Assembly (NCBI GenBank): GCA_001673575.1
Contig: LZME01000059.1
Span: forward strand, 1 to 64,000
DNA length: 64,000 nt
From: Mycolicibacter heraklionensis
Lineage (GTDB): Bacteria > Actinomycetota > Actinomycetes > Mycobacteriales > Mycobacteriaceae
Reading direction: 5' to 3'
The position numbers were made by a program, and so were the translations under genes. The notes beneath the pieces are model-generated. The model made no database searches, had not been told where the DNA came from, and saw only the letters and a list, made by a program, of their open reading frames with translations. Positions 42,269 through 51,661 of this stretch are shown piece by piece. How positions within the stretch are numbered: position 1 is the first letter of the stretch; each line of letters starts with the position of its first letter.

Positions 42269-43725
42269 TGACCGGGCATCAGGTGGTGATCGTCGGTGCT
42301 GGCCCGACCGGGCTGATGCTGGCGGGCGAACTGGCATTGGCCGGGGTCGACGTCGTGATCGTCGAGCGACGCGACGGCCATGACCTGATCGGGTCGCGGG
42401 CGGGCGGTATCACCCCGCGCACCATCGAGATCCTCGACCAGCGCGGCATCGTCGACCGGTTCCTGGCGCAGGGACGCATCGGCCAGATCTGCCACTTCGC
42501 GTGGATCATGTTGGATGTCACCGATTTGCCGACCCGACACAACTACACCGTCGGCCTGCCGCAGTACCGCTTCGAGCGCACCCTCGCCGACTGGGTGACC
42601 GAGTTGGGCGTGCGGATCTACCACGGCCGCGACGTGATCGGCTTTTCCCAGGACGACTCCGGCGTCAACGTCGAACTCTGCGATGGCACAACGTTGCGCG
42701 CCGCCTACCTGGTCGGGTGCGACGGTGGGCGCAGCCAGGTCCGCAAGATGGCCGGAATCGCGTTTCCCGGTTGGGACCCGACGGCGATCTGCCTGATCAC
42801 CGAGGGCGATCTGGCCCACGAGCCGCCTTGGGGCCTGCACCGCGACGAGGTCGGCATCCACTCGTTCTTCCGCCTCGAGGCCGACGGGCCGGTGCGGGTG
42901 ATGGTCACCGCGCCGGAGCTGGAGTCCAGCGAGGATCCGACGCCCGATGATGTCAGCCGGGCCCTGATCTCGCGGCGCGGCACCGATTACGGGTTGCATA
43001 ATGTCCGCTGGGTCCGCCGGTTCACCGATGTGACCCGGCAGGCCGAACGCTACCGGGACCGGCGGGTGTTACTGGCCGGCGATGCCGCCCATGTGCATTC
43101 GCCGGCAGGCGGGCAGGGCCTCAACACCGGCGTTCAAGATGCGGTGAACCTCGGTTGGAAGCTGGCTCAGGTGGTCGCCGGGACCTCGCCCGAGAGCTTG
43201 CTGGACAGCTACCACGCCGAGCGTCATCCGGTCGGCGCCCGCGTACTGCACAACACCATGGCCCAGAGCACGCTGCTGGAACCCGGCCCGCGGGTGGACG
43301 CCTTGCGGGACACCCTCGCCGAACTGCTCAGCCTCGACGAACCGCGCCGGCGAATCGCGGCGATGATGTGCGGCTTGGACATTCACTACGATCTCGGCGA
43401 TGGCCATCCGCTGGTGGGTCGACGGATGCCTGATCTGGAGGTGTCGACACCGGCCGGGACCGTGGGAGTCTTCACGCTGCTGCACGAGGGGCGCGGTGCC
43501 CTGCTTAACTTCGGCGCCCCTTGGGATTTCGATATCAGCCCGTGGGCTGACCGGGTGGCGACGCTCGATGCCGACTACGACGGCCCGTGGGAGCTGCCGG
43601 TTCTGGGTGCCGTAGCGGCACCCGATGCCGTGCTGGTCCGTCCGGACGGGCATGTCGCGTGGGTCAGCGACGGGTCAGCCGCCGGATTGGGCGACGCCTT
43701 GACCACCTGGTTCGGCGCCCGTTAA
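42268..43725 (+). CDS. Class A flavin monooxygenase, rifampicin-monooxygenase-like
   Basis: A 485-residue FAD-dependent hydroxylase of the p-hydroxybenzoate-hydroxylase fold. FAD motifs are GAGPTG (10-15), the DG motif GCDGGRSQVRK and the GD motif RVLLAGDAAHVHSPAGGQGLNTG. The C-terminal thioredoxin-like domain ends VRPDGHVAWVSD...WFGAR, very like the Nocardia rifampicin monooxygenase Rox, which inactivates rifampicin. Other aromatic polyketides or phenols are possible substrates. The ATG lies in TGATG with oppA, so it is coupled to a peptide transporter; M. tuberculosis has an unrelated GMC oxidoreductase here. Confidence 0.85.
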   Translation: MTGHQVVIVGAGPTGLMLAGELALAGVDVVIVERRDGHDLIGSRAGGITPRTIEILDQRGIVDRFLAQGRIGQICHFAWIMLDVTDLPTRHNYTVGLPQYRFERTLADWVTELGVRIYHGRDVIGFSQDDSGVNVELCDGTTLRAAYLVGCDGGRSQVRKMAGIAFPGWDPTAICLITEGDLAHEPPWGLHRDEVGIHSFFRLEADGPVRVMVTAPELESSEDPTPDDVSRALISRRGTDYGLHNVRWVRRFTDVTRQAERYRDRRVLLAGDAAHVHSPAGGQGLNTGVQDAVNLGWKLAQVVAGTSPESLLDSYHAERHPVGARVLHNTMAQSTLLEPGPRVDALRDTLAELLSLDEPRRRIAAMMCGLDIHYDLGDGHPLVGRRMPDLEVSTPAGTVGVFTLLHEGRGALLNFGAPWDFDISPWADRVATLDADYDGPWELPVLGAVAAPDAVLVRPDGHVAWVSDGSAAGLGDALTTWFGAR

Positions 43726-43734
43726 CACCCGGGA

Positions 43735-46350
43735 TCAGGCGGTCAGGTCGATGCGGTGGGCATCGATGACGCTGCGGTAGCGATCCGGGTCGCAGGTCAA
43801 CACGATCACCTGGCCGTTCGAGCCGACCGCGTCGAACACCGAACCCATCTTCTCCAACCGGTCCGGGTCGGTGAAGCCGAGCGCGTCGTCGATCACCACG
43901 GGAACACTGTCCTCCTTGGCCACCAGCGCCGCCCCGGCCAGCCGGGTCAGGATGCCCAGCTGTTCCTTGGCACCGCCGGACAGCGACTCGTAGGGCACGG
44001 TGCGACCACCGAGGGTGCGGGCGCAGATCTTCAGGTCGGTGTCGACGTCGACTTCGAAGTCGGCACCGAACACGTGAGCGCCCAGCCGCTGGATCTCGGC
44101 CCGGAACGGCTCAACGTAGCGCCGGCGGGTGTCGTCGCGGTGGCGAATCATCGTCGACCGCAACAGCGCCGCGGCGCGTGCCCGGCGCCCGATCCGATCG
44201 TGTTCGGCCGCCGCGTGTTCCCGTGCGGTCCGTGCGGCGTCGAGCTGACCCCGCCGACCCTGGGTGCCGAACACGGCGAGCTCGACCTCCACCTCGTGCA
44301 GCGCACGGGAGGTCTCGGCGTGCCGGGCCCGCAATTCCTGCCCCGCGGCCTGCGCTGCGGCGAGTTCAGCGTCGATCGCATCGGGAGCGGCGGCGCCCAG
44401 CTGTTCGGATAGCTCGGTCACCCGCTGTTCGGCGGCGCGCAACGCCTGCGCGTTGAAGTCGGCGGTAGCCGCCAGCTCGTCATCGCTGACCGTTGCCCGC
44501 TGCGCGGCGAGACGCTGGTGGACCGCCTCCAACTCACCACGCTGTGCCGCAACCTTCTCGCGCAACAGCGTCAGCCGTGTGGTGGCATCGGTGCGCCGCG
44601 CCGCAGCCTCCTGGGCGGCTCGGCGCAGTGCTTCGTCATCCGCGGCGGCCCGCGATTGGCGCGCCTCGGCCTCGTCACGGTCGGCGCGGGCCTGCTCCGG
44701 TGTGATCCCGGTAGGGATCTCGCCGTGCTCGTCGCGCAGCTGGGTCAACCGCGCGCGCAACGCCTCGATCTCCTCGTCACCGCGCAGCGCGGCCAGCGCG
44801 GCGGCCAACTGGTCGCGGCTGCCCAGCAGTTCCCGGCGCCGCTGGCCGGCGTGGCGCGCCTGCGTCAGATCAGGCACGCCCGCCGCCGCCAGGGCATCGG
44901 CGAGTTCGGCCTGTGCCGCAGCATGTTTGACGCCGGCCTCACGCGCGCTGTCGCCCGGGCGGACTAGCACACGTAGCAGGCCGGGCAGGTCGACCTCGAT
45001 GCCGTCAGTGACGGTGGCTGACCAGCTCTGGCCGCCGGGCAGTGCCGTGGGTTCGCCGGCGATCGTCAGATCGATGTCGGCGACCGCGGTGAGTTCCAGT
45101 GTCGCCGAGATCGCGGCCAGCGACGCCTCGCTCCGGTCGCAGGCCGCCGACGCCTCTTCGATTCGGCGCAGGATCGGCTCGGTCATGGTGATCCGGGCCA
45201 GCTCGGCCGCCACCACGGCGAGCTGGCCTTCGGTGGCGTCAAGCCGGGCGATCCGGTCAGCGAGCCGGTCTGCCTCCTCTTGCGCGGCGAGTTGATCGAC
45301 CACGCGGCGGGCCGATGCGGCGTGCTCGGTAGCGGCGACCACGGCCTGGGCGGCATCGGCCGCAACGGCGTCTGCGGCGGTGGCCTCGGTATCAGCGACG
45401 GCCTGCGCCTGGGCCGCAGCCTCGATCTCGGTGTCCAGCAGGCTGATCGCGGCCGCCCGGGATTCGAGTTCGTCACGCTGCCGATGCCGCTCGGCTAGGG
45501 CGCTGTCGGTCGCGGCACCGGTGGCTTTGGCCGCGGTGGCCACCAACTGTGCATCGCGAAGCTGGCCGCGCAGCTCGGCGATCGCGTCGCCGGCGGCCTG
45601 CGCCGCGCTGTGCCGGGCGTCCGCGGCGGCCTGCTCGTCGGTCAACCTCGCCAACTGTTCGGACAGCTCGGCGTGCCGGTGCACGCGATCGTCGACTTCG
45701 GCGAGCAGCTCGGCGCACCGCGCTACCTCGGCGTCGGCGTCGGCGAGCGCGGCGATGGCACCGGACCACTCGCCGGTGGGGCGCCCGGTCCCGGTGAAGT
45801 AGCGCGCGTACTCGGCATCGATTCGCTCGATGAGCACGGGTTCGGTTCCGCTGAGGGTGGCGGTATCGCCGGCGGCGACGTCCAACGCCCGCGACAGCGC
45901 ATCGCACCCGGACAGGTCCACCGCCGCCGTCGATGACGCCTGCAGCACCCGCTGGGCCTGCCAGAGGCCGGTGTCCATGGTCTGCTCCAGCATGGCGCGG
46001 ACTCGATCGTGTGCCTCGTCGCCGGTGAGCTGCTCGCGGCGCGGCTCCAGGATCGTCAGTTGCGTCCGGGGCGCCTTGTGGAAGCGCTTGTGATACACGA
46101 AACGGTAAGGGCCGGTACTGATTTCCGCGGTCACCTCAGCGCCGACGTCAGCGTACGTGGGCTTGACCTGTTTGACGTCCTTCTTGGCGGAGCGGTCCTT
46201 GGACTCCAGCAACAGGTCCAGCGCCTCGATCATCGAGGACTTGCCGATCTCGTTGGCGCCGGACACCACCACCACGCCGTGGTCGGGAAAGTCGATCTCG
46301 CGGTGCGTCACACCGCGGTAGTTGGTCAGAACCAGCCGGTGCAGTCTCAT
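43735..46350 (-). CDS. SbcC/Rad50-like AAA ATPase with long coiled coils
   Basis: An 871-residue protein equivalent to Rv1278. Walker A is GANEIGKSS (31-39) at the N terminus. The signature LSGGAKEQLGILTRLAG and Walker B VPVVIDDALGFTD are at the C terminus, as in SMC/Rad50/SbcC proteins. Between them lie Ala/Glu/Arg-rich coiled coils (about 200-330 and 450-740) around a beta-rich segment. No Zn-hook CxxC is visible in the middle, unlike Rad50. It overlaps the nuclease gene by ATGA, so they form an SbcCD-like DNA end-processing pair. The role in the cell is not established. Confidence 0.9.
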   Translation of the reverse strand: MRLHRLVLTNYRGVTHREIDFPDHGVVVVSGANEIGKSSMIEALDLLLESKDRSAKKDVKQVKPTYADVGAEVTAEISTGPYRFVYHKRFHKAPRTQLTILEPRREQLTGDEAHDRVRAMLEQTMDTGLWQAQRVLQASSTAAVDLSGCDALSRALDVAAGDTATLSGTEPVLIERIDAEYARYFTGTGRPTGEWSGAIAALADADAEVARCAELLAEVDDRVHRHAELSEQLARLTDEQAAADARHSAAQAAGDAIAELRGQLRDAQLVATAAKATGAATDSALAERHRQRDELESRAAAISLLDTEIEAAAQAQAVADTEATAADAVAADAAQAVVAATEHAASARRVVDQLAAQEEADRLADRIARLDATEGQLAVVAAELARITMTEPILRRIEEASAACDRSEASLAAISATLELTAVADIDLTIAGEPTALPGGQSWSATVTDGIEVDLPGLLRVLVRPGDSAREAGVKHAAAQAELADALAAAGVPDLTQARHAGQRRRELLGSRDQLAAALAALRGDEEIEALRARLTQLRDEHGEIPTGITPEQARADRDEAEARQSRAAADDEALRRAAQEAAARRTDATTRLTLLREKVAAQRGELEAVHQRLAAQRATVSDDELAATADFNAQALRAAEQRVTELSEQLGAAAPDAIDAELAAAQAAGQELRARHAETSRALHEVEVELAVFGTQGRRGQLDAARTAREHAAAEHDRIGRRARAAALLRSTMIRHRDDTRRRYVEPFRAEIQRLGAHVFGADFEVDVDTDLKICARTLGGRTVPYESLSGGAKEQLGILTRLAGAALVAKEDSVPVVIDDALGFTDPDRLEKMGSVFDAVGSNGQVIVLTCDPDRYRSVIDAHRIDLTA

Positions 46351-47492
46351 GCCACTCCCCGATCGACCAGGCGCAGCAGCAGCGCCAGCGCAGCGTGGGC
46401 GTCGTCGGCGGCACCGGTGTCACCACCGCGCGCGGTGGCGACCAGTTCCTCGACCGCGTCGGCGGCGAAACCGCCGATTCCGAGGTCGGAGAACTCGCCG
46501 TCAGCGGGGACCACCACCAGGTGGGTATGGCGTTTCCAGGTGCCCACCCAGGCGAACAGCCGCGAATACCGGTCCAGGCAGACGTCGAGGGCGGACCGGT
46601 CGGTGACGCTGAGCGAACCCGTCAGTGCCAGCTGCACCACCGTGCGTTCCTTATCCGGCAGCTGATCGAGATTGATGTCCAGGTCGGTGACGTCACGGCC
46701 GGTGTCGAGCTGACGGTGCAGCGTCAGGAAACGCCACCGGCCGATGTGGCGGGAATCCACACTCACGGCACCGTCTGCCTCGTCGATGTCGACCACCAGC
46801 ACGTGGCCAGGGTCGGATTCGATGTCGTCGAAGTTGGTGACTTCCGGCGAACCGGAGTACCAGATGCGGCCGGTGTCCCCGACCCGGGTGCGAGAGTGCT
46901 TGTCCCCCAGGGCGACGTAGTGGATCGCGCCGCGGGACAGGGCGTCCTGCAGGCCGGCCAGCCGTATCAGCGCCGGGTTGCTGGGGTCGGGGTCGAGCAC
47001 GTCGACGCCGCCGTGGGCAACCAGGACCCGGATGGTGCCGTCGGCAGGCAGGCCGTCCAGTGCGGCCGCGGCCAGGTCGGTGGTGGGGCGCTTGGAGCGC
47101 CACGGCGCGGCGACGATCTCTAGGCCGGGGCGCACCCGGTGCACGCCGGCGGTGTCGAGCACGACCACGTTATCGGGGCATTCGGCGGTGAACAACGCGC
47201 TGGTGTACACCGACGCCGCATCGAGCGGATCGTGGTTTCCCGGTAGCAGGTAGACCGGGATCCCGATGGTGCGCATGGCCTCCAGGGATTGACTGATGAC
47301 CTCGGGGGCGAGCTGGTTGTCTTCAAACACATCCCCGGCGACGACGACGAACTCCGCGCCCGTTTCCTTCGCCAGCTCTCCCAGCCCGGCCACTGCGTCG
47401 CGCCGGGCTGCCGAGTAACGCGGCTGGGCATCGCCGGCCAGGAAGTGCCGGGTCATGCCGAGCTGCCAATCGGCGGTGTGCACGAATCGCAT
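46347..47492 (-). CDS. SbcD/Mre11-like metallophosphoesterase (DNA nuclease subunit)
   Basis: A 381-residue protein equivalent to Rv1277. The two-metal phosphoesterase motifs are in order: D8 in HTADWQLG, GDVFEDN, GNHDPLD, AHGGVD and GDKHSR. The C-terminal part (about 270-381) would contact the ATPase. It precedes the SbcC-like gene with a 4-base overlap, the same order as sbcD-sbcC. It is divergent from sixA across 217 bases that hold no other gene. Confidence 0.92.
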   Translation of the reverse strand: MRFVHTADWQLGMTRHFLAGDAQPRYSAARRDAVAGLGELAKETGAEFVVVAGDVFEDNQLAPEVISQSLEAMRTIGIPVYLLPGNHDPLDAASVYTSALFTAECPDNVVVLDTAGVHRVRPGLEIVAAPWRSKRPTTDLAAAALDGLPADGTIRVLVAHGGVDVLDPDPSNPALIRLAGLQDALSRGAIHYVALGDKHSRTRVGDTGRIWYSGSPEVTNFDDIESDPGHVLVVDIDEADGAVSVDSRHIGRWRFLTLHRQLDTGRDVTDLDINLDQLPDKERTVVQLALTGSLSVTDRSALDVCLDRYSRLFAWVGTWKRHTHLVVVPADGEFSDLGIGGFAADAVEELVATARGGDTGAADDAHAALALLLRLVDRGVA

Positions 47493-47709
47493 GTCGGTCC
47501 TGTCCCTTTCCGCCGGGCCGGCGGCCGGGCATCGCGAGTGTATGGCCGGTCACCGACAACCCCGCGGACCTCGATCGGCAGGTCCGCAAGCCCGGACCGC
47601 GGGTCGTTCTCCTGCGTCACATCCGGCACTTCCGCACCACCGGGACCACCGTGGGATCGTTGCGAATCGGATAGCGCGGGCGGTATCGACCACCCCTACC
47701 CTGGAGTGG

Positions 47710-48210
47710 GTGAGCACCCACCGCACCCTGATTCTGCTGCGGCACGCGAAGTCGGACTATCCGCCCGGGGCGGCCGACCACGAGCGTCCGCTGGCTGCGC
47801 GCGGGATCCGGGAGGCCGGGCTGGCCGGGGACTGGCTGCGCGCTCACGCGCCGGCCCTCGATGCGGTGCTGTGTTCGACCGCCACCCGTACCCGGCAGAC
47901 CTACGCGCGGACCGCACTGGCCGCACCGGTGCGCTACGTCGACGATCTCTACGACGCGGCGCCCGGAACGGTGATCGCGACGATCAACACCGTCGCTGAC
48001 GATGTCGAAACGCTGCTGGTGATCGGTCACGAGCCGGCGATGTCGCACGTCGCATTGGGCTTGGCCGGCCCCGGCACCGATGCGGCCGTGGCCCAACGGA
48101 TCTCGGAGAAGTATCCGACGTCGGGGATCGCCGTCCTTCACGTCGGCGGCAGCTGGGCAAACGTGGAACTCGGATCGGCCGCGCTGGTGAACTTTCACGT
48201 CCCGCGGTAA
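47710..48210 (+). CDS. sixA: SixA-type histidine phosphatase
   Basis: A 166-residue protein equivalent to Rv1276c. The histidine-phosphatase RHG-type motif is LILLRHAKSDYP, with the nucleophilic His at about residue 12, and the second catalytic His is in LLVIGHEPAMSHVA. Proteins of this family remove phosphate from phosphohistidine or small substrates; the partner is unknown. GTG 47710 is chosen because homology begins at THRTLILL and because TACCCT (47697-47702) lies 7 bases upstream, a leaderless arrangement. Confidence 0.93.
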   Translation: MSTHRTLILLRHAKSDYPPGAADHERPLAARGIREAGLAGDWLRAHAPALDAVLCSTATRTRQTYARTALAAPVRYVDDLYDAAPGTVIATINTVADDVETLLVIGHEPAMSHVALGLAGPGTDAAVAQRISEKYPTSGIAVLHVGGSWANVELGSAALVNFHVPR

Positions 48211-48280
48211 GCCACCGATTCACGAAACCGGCTGACTGGGGCCCGATGTCGCGTTAGCATCGGCTGATGGCGGGCATTCT

Positions 48281-48751
48281 ATGAGCCATCCCCGATGTAG
48301 TGACTGCGAACTTGATCCTGACGAATACCATTCGTGGCAAAACTATTTGGCAACCACACTGCAAATGACCGCGGTGCTTGACCAACGGTTGAACGATGTC
48401 CACGAACTCTCACTGATAGAGGTGGACATGCTCGCCGTTTTGGGCGAATCCCCCACCGGCAGAATTCAAATGGGCGATCTTCCCAAGTCACTGCCGTCGC
48501 TTCCGAGCCGGTTCACCAGGCATGTCCGCCGGCTCGAAGACCGTGGCCTGCTGCAGCGGAGCGTAGACCCCTGGGATCGTCGCCGGATAGTACTGACCAT
48601 TACCACCAAAGGTCGAAAGGTTGTGGCGCAAGCCATACGTACCTACGCAGAGTCGGTCCGGACCCACTTTATCGGCCCGCTGAGCCGGCCGCAGGTATCG
48701 GAGATCGCCGAGACCTGTGAGCAGATCAATGCTCACCTGAAGCGCTCCTAG
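48281..48751 (+). CDS. MarR-family regulator (paralogue 1)
   Basis: A 156-residue winged-helix protein. Pattern: HSWQNYLATTL, HELSLIEVDML (helix 2), SRFTRHVRRLEDRGLLQR (recognition helix and wing start), DRRRIVLTITTKGRK (wing), TYAESVRTHF and a final CEQINAHL helix. It is closest to paralogue 2 at 55403 (shared HELSLI, RRLEDxGL, SVRxHF, QIN). An inverted repeat CCGATG/CATCGG at 48243-48263 sits just upstream and could be its operator. The ligand is unknown. It is the only one of the four on the plus strand. Confidence 0.88.
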   Translation: MSHPRCSDCELDPDEYHSWQNYLATTLQMTAVLDQRLNDVHELSLIEVDMLAVLGESPTGRIQMGDLPKSLPSLPSRFTRHVRRLEDRGLLQRSVDPWDRRRIVLTITTKGRKVVAQAIRTYAESVRTHFIGPLSRPQVSEIAETCEQINAHLKRS

Positions 48752-48801
48752 CGAACGCTATCCCAGATCTCCATCCGGATTGCGTTGCGCCGCAATACCG
48801 A

Positions 48802-48840
48802 CCGCGGTCGCCGAGCCCGTAATGGACCCGGCGACCGCGG
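48802..48840. terminator. Bidirectional hairpin between MarR-1 and the PGRS gene
   Basis: CCGCGGTCGCCG at 48802-48813 pairs perfectly with CGGCGACCGCGG at 48829-48840 over a 15-base loop. It lies between two convergent genes. Confidence 0.7.
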
Positions 48841-48853
48841 CTGACCCCTCGGC

Positions 48854-51589
48854 TCAGGTGCCCGGTTGCCCGTTGGCCCCGGTAGCCCCAGTTCCACCTT
48901 GCGTGCCACCCGGGCTGCCGGCGCCGCCGCCGGCGCCACCCGTCCCGCCGGTTCCCGGAGTTCCCGGCGTCCCGGCCTTACCGGTACCGGTGGGGACACC
49001 ACTGTTCCCGGCGTTGCCGCCGGTCCCACCGACGCCACCGTCGCCGCCGTTGCCGCCCGTCCCATCGGCGCCGCTGACGCTGGTGCCGCCAGCACCACCG
49101 GCGCCGCCGACACCTCCACTGCCGCCCGCGGCGCCGTTGCCGCCGTCGAGGCCGTTGCCGTCGTCATCGACGCGGCCGTTACCGCCGGCGCCTCCGGTCC
49201 CGCCCATTCCGCCGGTCCCGCCCTTGCCGCCGGCCCCGCCGTCACCGGCCTGGGCGGTGCCCCCGGCCCCGCCGGCCCCACCGGCGCCACCGGTGTATCC
49301 GACGGTCCCGTCGCCACCGGCCTCCTTGGGGAAGCTGCTTCCGATGTTGCCGCTGCCGCCCATTCCGCCAGCACCACCGTTGCCGCCATTACCGGCGTCC
49401 ACACTGCCGGACGCGTTGCCGCCGGCGCCGCCGGCACCGCCGTCACCGGGGGTGTTGAACTGGGCCATCCCGCCGGCGCCACCGTTGCCGCCGTTACCGG
49501 CGTGGCTGGTCAGTCCGAGAGTGTTGGTGGGCATCGCCACACCGCCGCTGTTGCCGCCCGCGCCACCCGCGCCGCCGTCGCCGCCGACACCGGTGACATT
49601 GGCACCGAGCCCGGTAGTGGCCGTGCCACCAGCACCACCGTTGCCGCCGTTGCCACCGCTCGCGCTGCCGTTACCGCCGGCACCGCCGTTACCGCCGGCC
49701 AGGCCATCTTTGCCCGTGACCGCGCCGCCACCGGCACCGCCGTTGCCGCCGTTGCCGCCGACACCGACGGTCCCGTTGGCGGTGGGGCCGTTGCCGCCGG
49801 CGCCGCCGTTACCCCCGAGCCCGCCGCTTTGGCCATAGCCGCCGTTGCTGCCGCCGGCGCCGCCGGCGCCGCCGTTGCCGCCCATACCGAAGACGGTCCC
49901 GGCCGCGAACTGGTCGCCGTTGACGTCCTTCCAACCTGACGCGGCGCCACCCGCGCCGCCGTTACCCCCGTCGCCGGCGCCACTGGAGCCACCGCCGTTG
50001 CCGCCGTTGCCGCCGGCGTAGGAACCAGTGCCGCCATTACCGCCATTACCGCTGACGCCGCCGAAGTTGGCGCCGCCGCCGTTACCGCCGGCACCGCCGG
50101 TGGCCTTGATGCTTTGGTCGGCTGCGCCATTGCCGCCGTTGCCGCCGTTGCCGCCGTTGCCGTTGACGCCGCTGGTGTTGGCCAGACCCGTACCGCCGCC
50201 GTCACCGCCCCGCCCGCCGTCTCCGGCCAGGCCGTTGCCCCCGTCACCGCCGTTGCCGCCGTTGCCGCTATTGGCGGTGCCTGCCGCGGCGCCGCCGCCG
50301 GCGGAGCCACCGCTACCGCCGTCACCGCCGCGACCACCGTTGATGCCGTCGCCGCCGGCACCGCCGTTCCCGCCGTGACCGCCGCTGACCCCGTCGTACG
50401 GGTTGCCGCCAACCGTCCCCGCCCCGTAGCCGCCGGCTCCTCCACGGCCGCCGTCGCCGAGATAGTCGCCGGTGACCGGGTCCCGGTAGCCGTCGCCGCC
50501 GACGGCGCCGTTCCCGCCAGTGCCCACCGCTCCGCCATTGCCCGCATGCCCGTACAGTGCGGAGCCGTAGACGCCGGTGGAGGCCCGCGCTCCCGCCTCG
50601 CCGCTGAAGCCACCGGCACCACCACTGCCGCCGTTGCCGCCAGTGAGATGCTCGGCGTTCCCGGCAGCGCCGGCGCCACCGTTGCCCGCGGCACCGGCAT
50701 TGCCACCATTGCCACCGCTGCCGAACATGTACCCGCTGCGGCCACCGGCGCCACCGTTACCGGCGCTGCCGCCGGTACCGCCCGCACCGGGATTGGTTGC
50801 CGCGCTCCAGGATCCGGCCGCACCGTCGACCCCGTTGCCACCGACTCCGCCGACGCCGCCATTCCCGAAGAACCACGCCGCGGAGAAACCACCGTCGCCA
50901 CCGTCGCCACCGTCGCCGCCCGCGCCGATACCGGCTCCACCAGCGCCACCAGCACCGCCGTTGCCCATGAAGATGCCGCCGGCCCCACCGTCGCCACCGT
51001 CGCCAGAACCGAACCCGTCACCGCCAGCGCCGCCGTTGCCGATCCAGCCAATGGCATTCCCGCCGTTGCCGCCGTCGACACCGGGGGTGTCACTGTCCCA
51101 GCCCGCGCCACCGTCGCCGAACCACAGGCCGCCCGCGCCACCATCGGGGTTCTCCGCGGTTCCTGCCGCACCATCGCCGATCAGATAGACCCCGGCTATG
51201 TCGTTGATCCAGCCGTTGACCATCGATCCAAAGTCGCTGTTGATCCACAACTCCAGGCCGGTGTGCAGCGGCGTGTAGAACCATTGGTCGATGATGCTGG
51301 CCATGTCGAAGGCGCCGCCGGCGGCCGCGCCGGGCTCCAGAGCCGCCGACCAACTGTCGGAACCGGCGAGCCAGTCCAGGCCGTTGGCCCACCAGTCGGC
51401 GCCGTCGGCCGCAGGGGTTGGGTCGAAGAACAAGTCGAACAGACTGTCCAGCCCGAAGTCGTCGGCCTGGGCGGCCGGCGCACTGACCATCGGCGCCATC
51501 CCGAATGCCAGGAACGCACCCACCGCGCTGCCGGCACCGATCATTCGCTTACCGCGACGGCCACTTCGGCTGCTGCTGTGCTGAGTCAT
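48854..51589 (-). CDS. Sec-exported PGRS repeat protein without a PE domain
   Basis: A 911-residue protein. The N terminus has a Sec-type signal (RSGRRGKRMIGAGSAVGAF..., cleavage near AQA-DD at about 42). A Trp/Asp-rich folded segment follows (about 45-160, WWANGLDWLAGSDSW, GVYLIGDGAAGTAENPDG). The rest (about 160-911) is PGRS: GGxGGx repeats of the GNGGAGG type, which can form a Ca-binding parallel beta-roll. No PE domain is present, so it differs from classic PE_PGRS proteins. ATG 51589 has AGGAGAGGTG upstream. It lies 72 bases after the GjpA-like gene and is probably in the same transcript. Confidence 0.88.
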   Translation of the reverse strand: MTQHSSSRSGRRGKRMIGAGSAVGAFLAFGMAPMVSAPAAQADDFGLDSLFDLFFDPTPAADGADWWANGLDWLAGSDSWSAALEPGAAAGGAFDMASIIDQWFYTPLHTGLELWINSDFGSMVNGWINDIAGVYLIGDGAAGTAENPDGGAGGLWFGDGGAGWDSDTPGVDGGNGGNAIGWIGNGGAGGDGFGSGDGGDGGAGGIFMGNGGAGGAGGAGIGAGGDGGDGGDGGFSAAWFFGNGGVGGVGGNGVDGAAGSWSAATNPGAGGTGGSAGNGGAGGRSGYMFGSGGNGGNAGAAGNGGAGAAGNAEHLTGGNGGSGGAGGFSGEAGARASTGVYGSALYGHAGNGGAVGTGGNGAVGGDGYRDPVTGDYLGDGGRGGAGGYGAGTVGGNPYDGVSGGHGGNGGAGGDGINGGRGGDGGSGGSAGGGAAAGTANSGNGGNGGDGGNGLAGDGGRGGDGGGTGLANTSGVNGNGGNGGNGGNGAADQSIKATGGAGGNGGGANFGGVSGNGGNGGTGSYAGGNGGNGGGSSGAGDGGNGGAGGAASGWKDVNGDQFAAGTVFGMGGNGGAGGAGGSNGGYGQSGGLGGNGGAGGNGPTANGTVGVGGNGGNGGAGGGAVTGKDGLAGGNGGAGGNGSASGGNGGNGGAGGTATTGLGANVTGVGGDGGAGGAGGNSGGVAMPTNTLGLTSHAGNGGNGGAGGMAQFNTPGDGGAGGAGGNASGSVDAGNGGNGGAGGMGGSGNIGSSFPKEAGGDGTVGYTGGAGGAGGAGGTAQAGDGGAGGKGGTGGMGGTGGAGGNGRVDDDGNGLDGGNGAAGGSGGVGGAGGAGGTSVSGADGTGGNGGDGGVGGTGGNAGNSGVPTGTGKAGTPGTPGTGGTGGAGGGAGSPGGTQGGTGATGANGQPGT

Positions 51590-51661
51590 GTGCGAACACC
51601 TCTCCTGTGTGAAAGCAGTGCTATCGAGTAGTTGGGTCTGGGATCGAGTCACGGAGGCGAA

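Noticed and set aside
48780..51188. Pro-rich plus-strand open frames and apparent CRISPR-like short repeats
   Set aside because: They are the antisense of the PGRS repeats. The repeats are codon-level GGxGGx without constant spacers, so not a CRISPR array.
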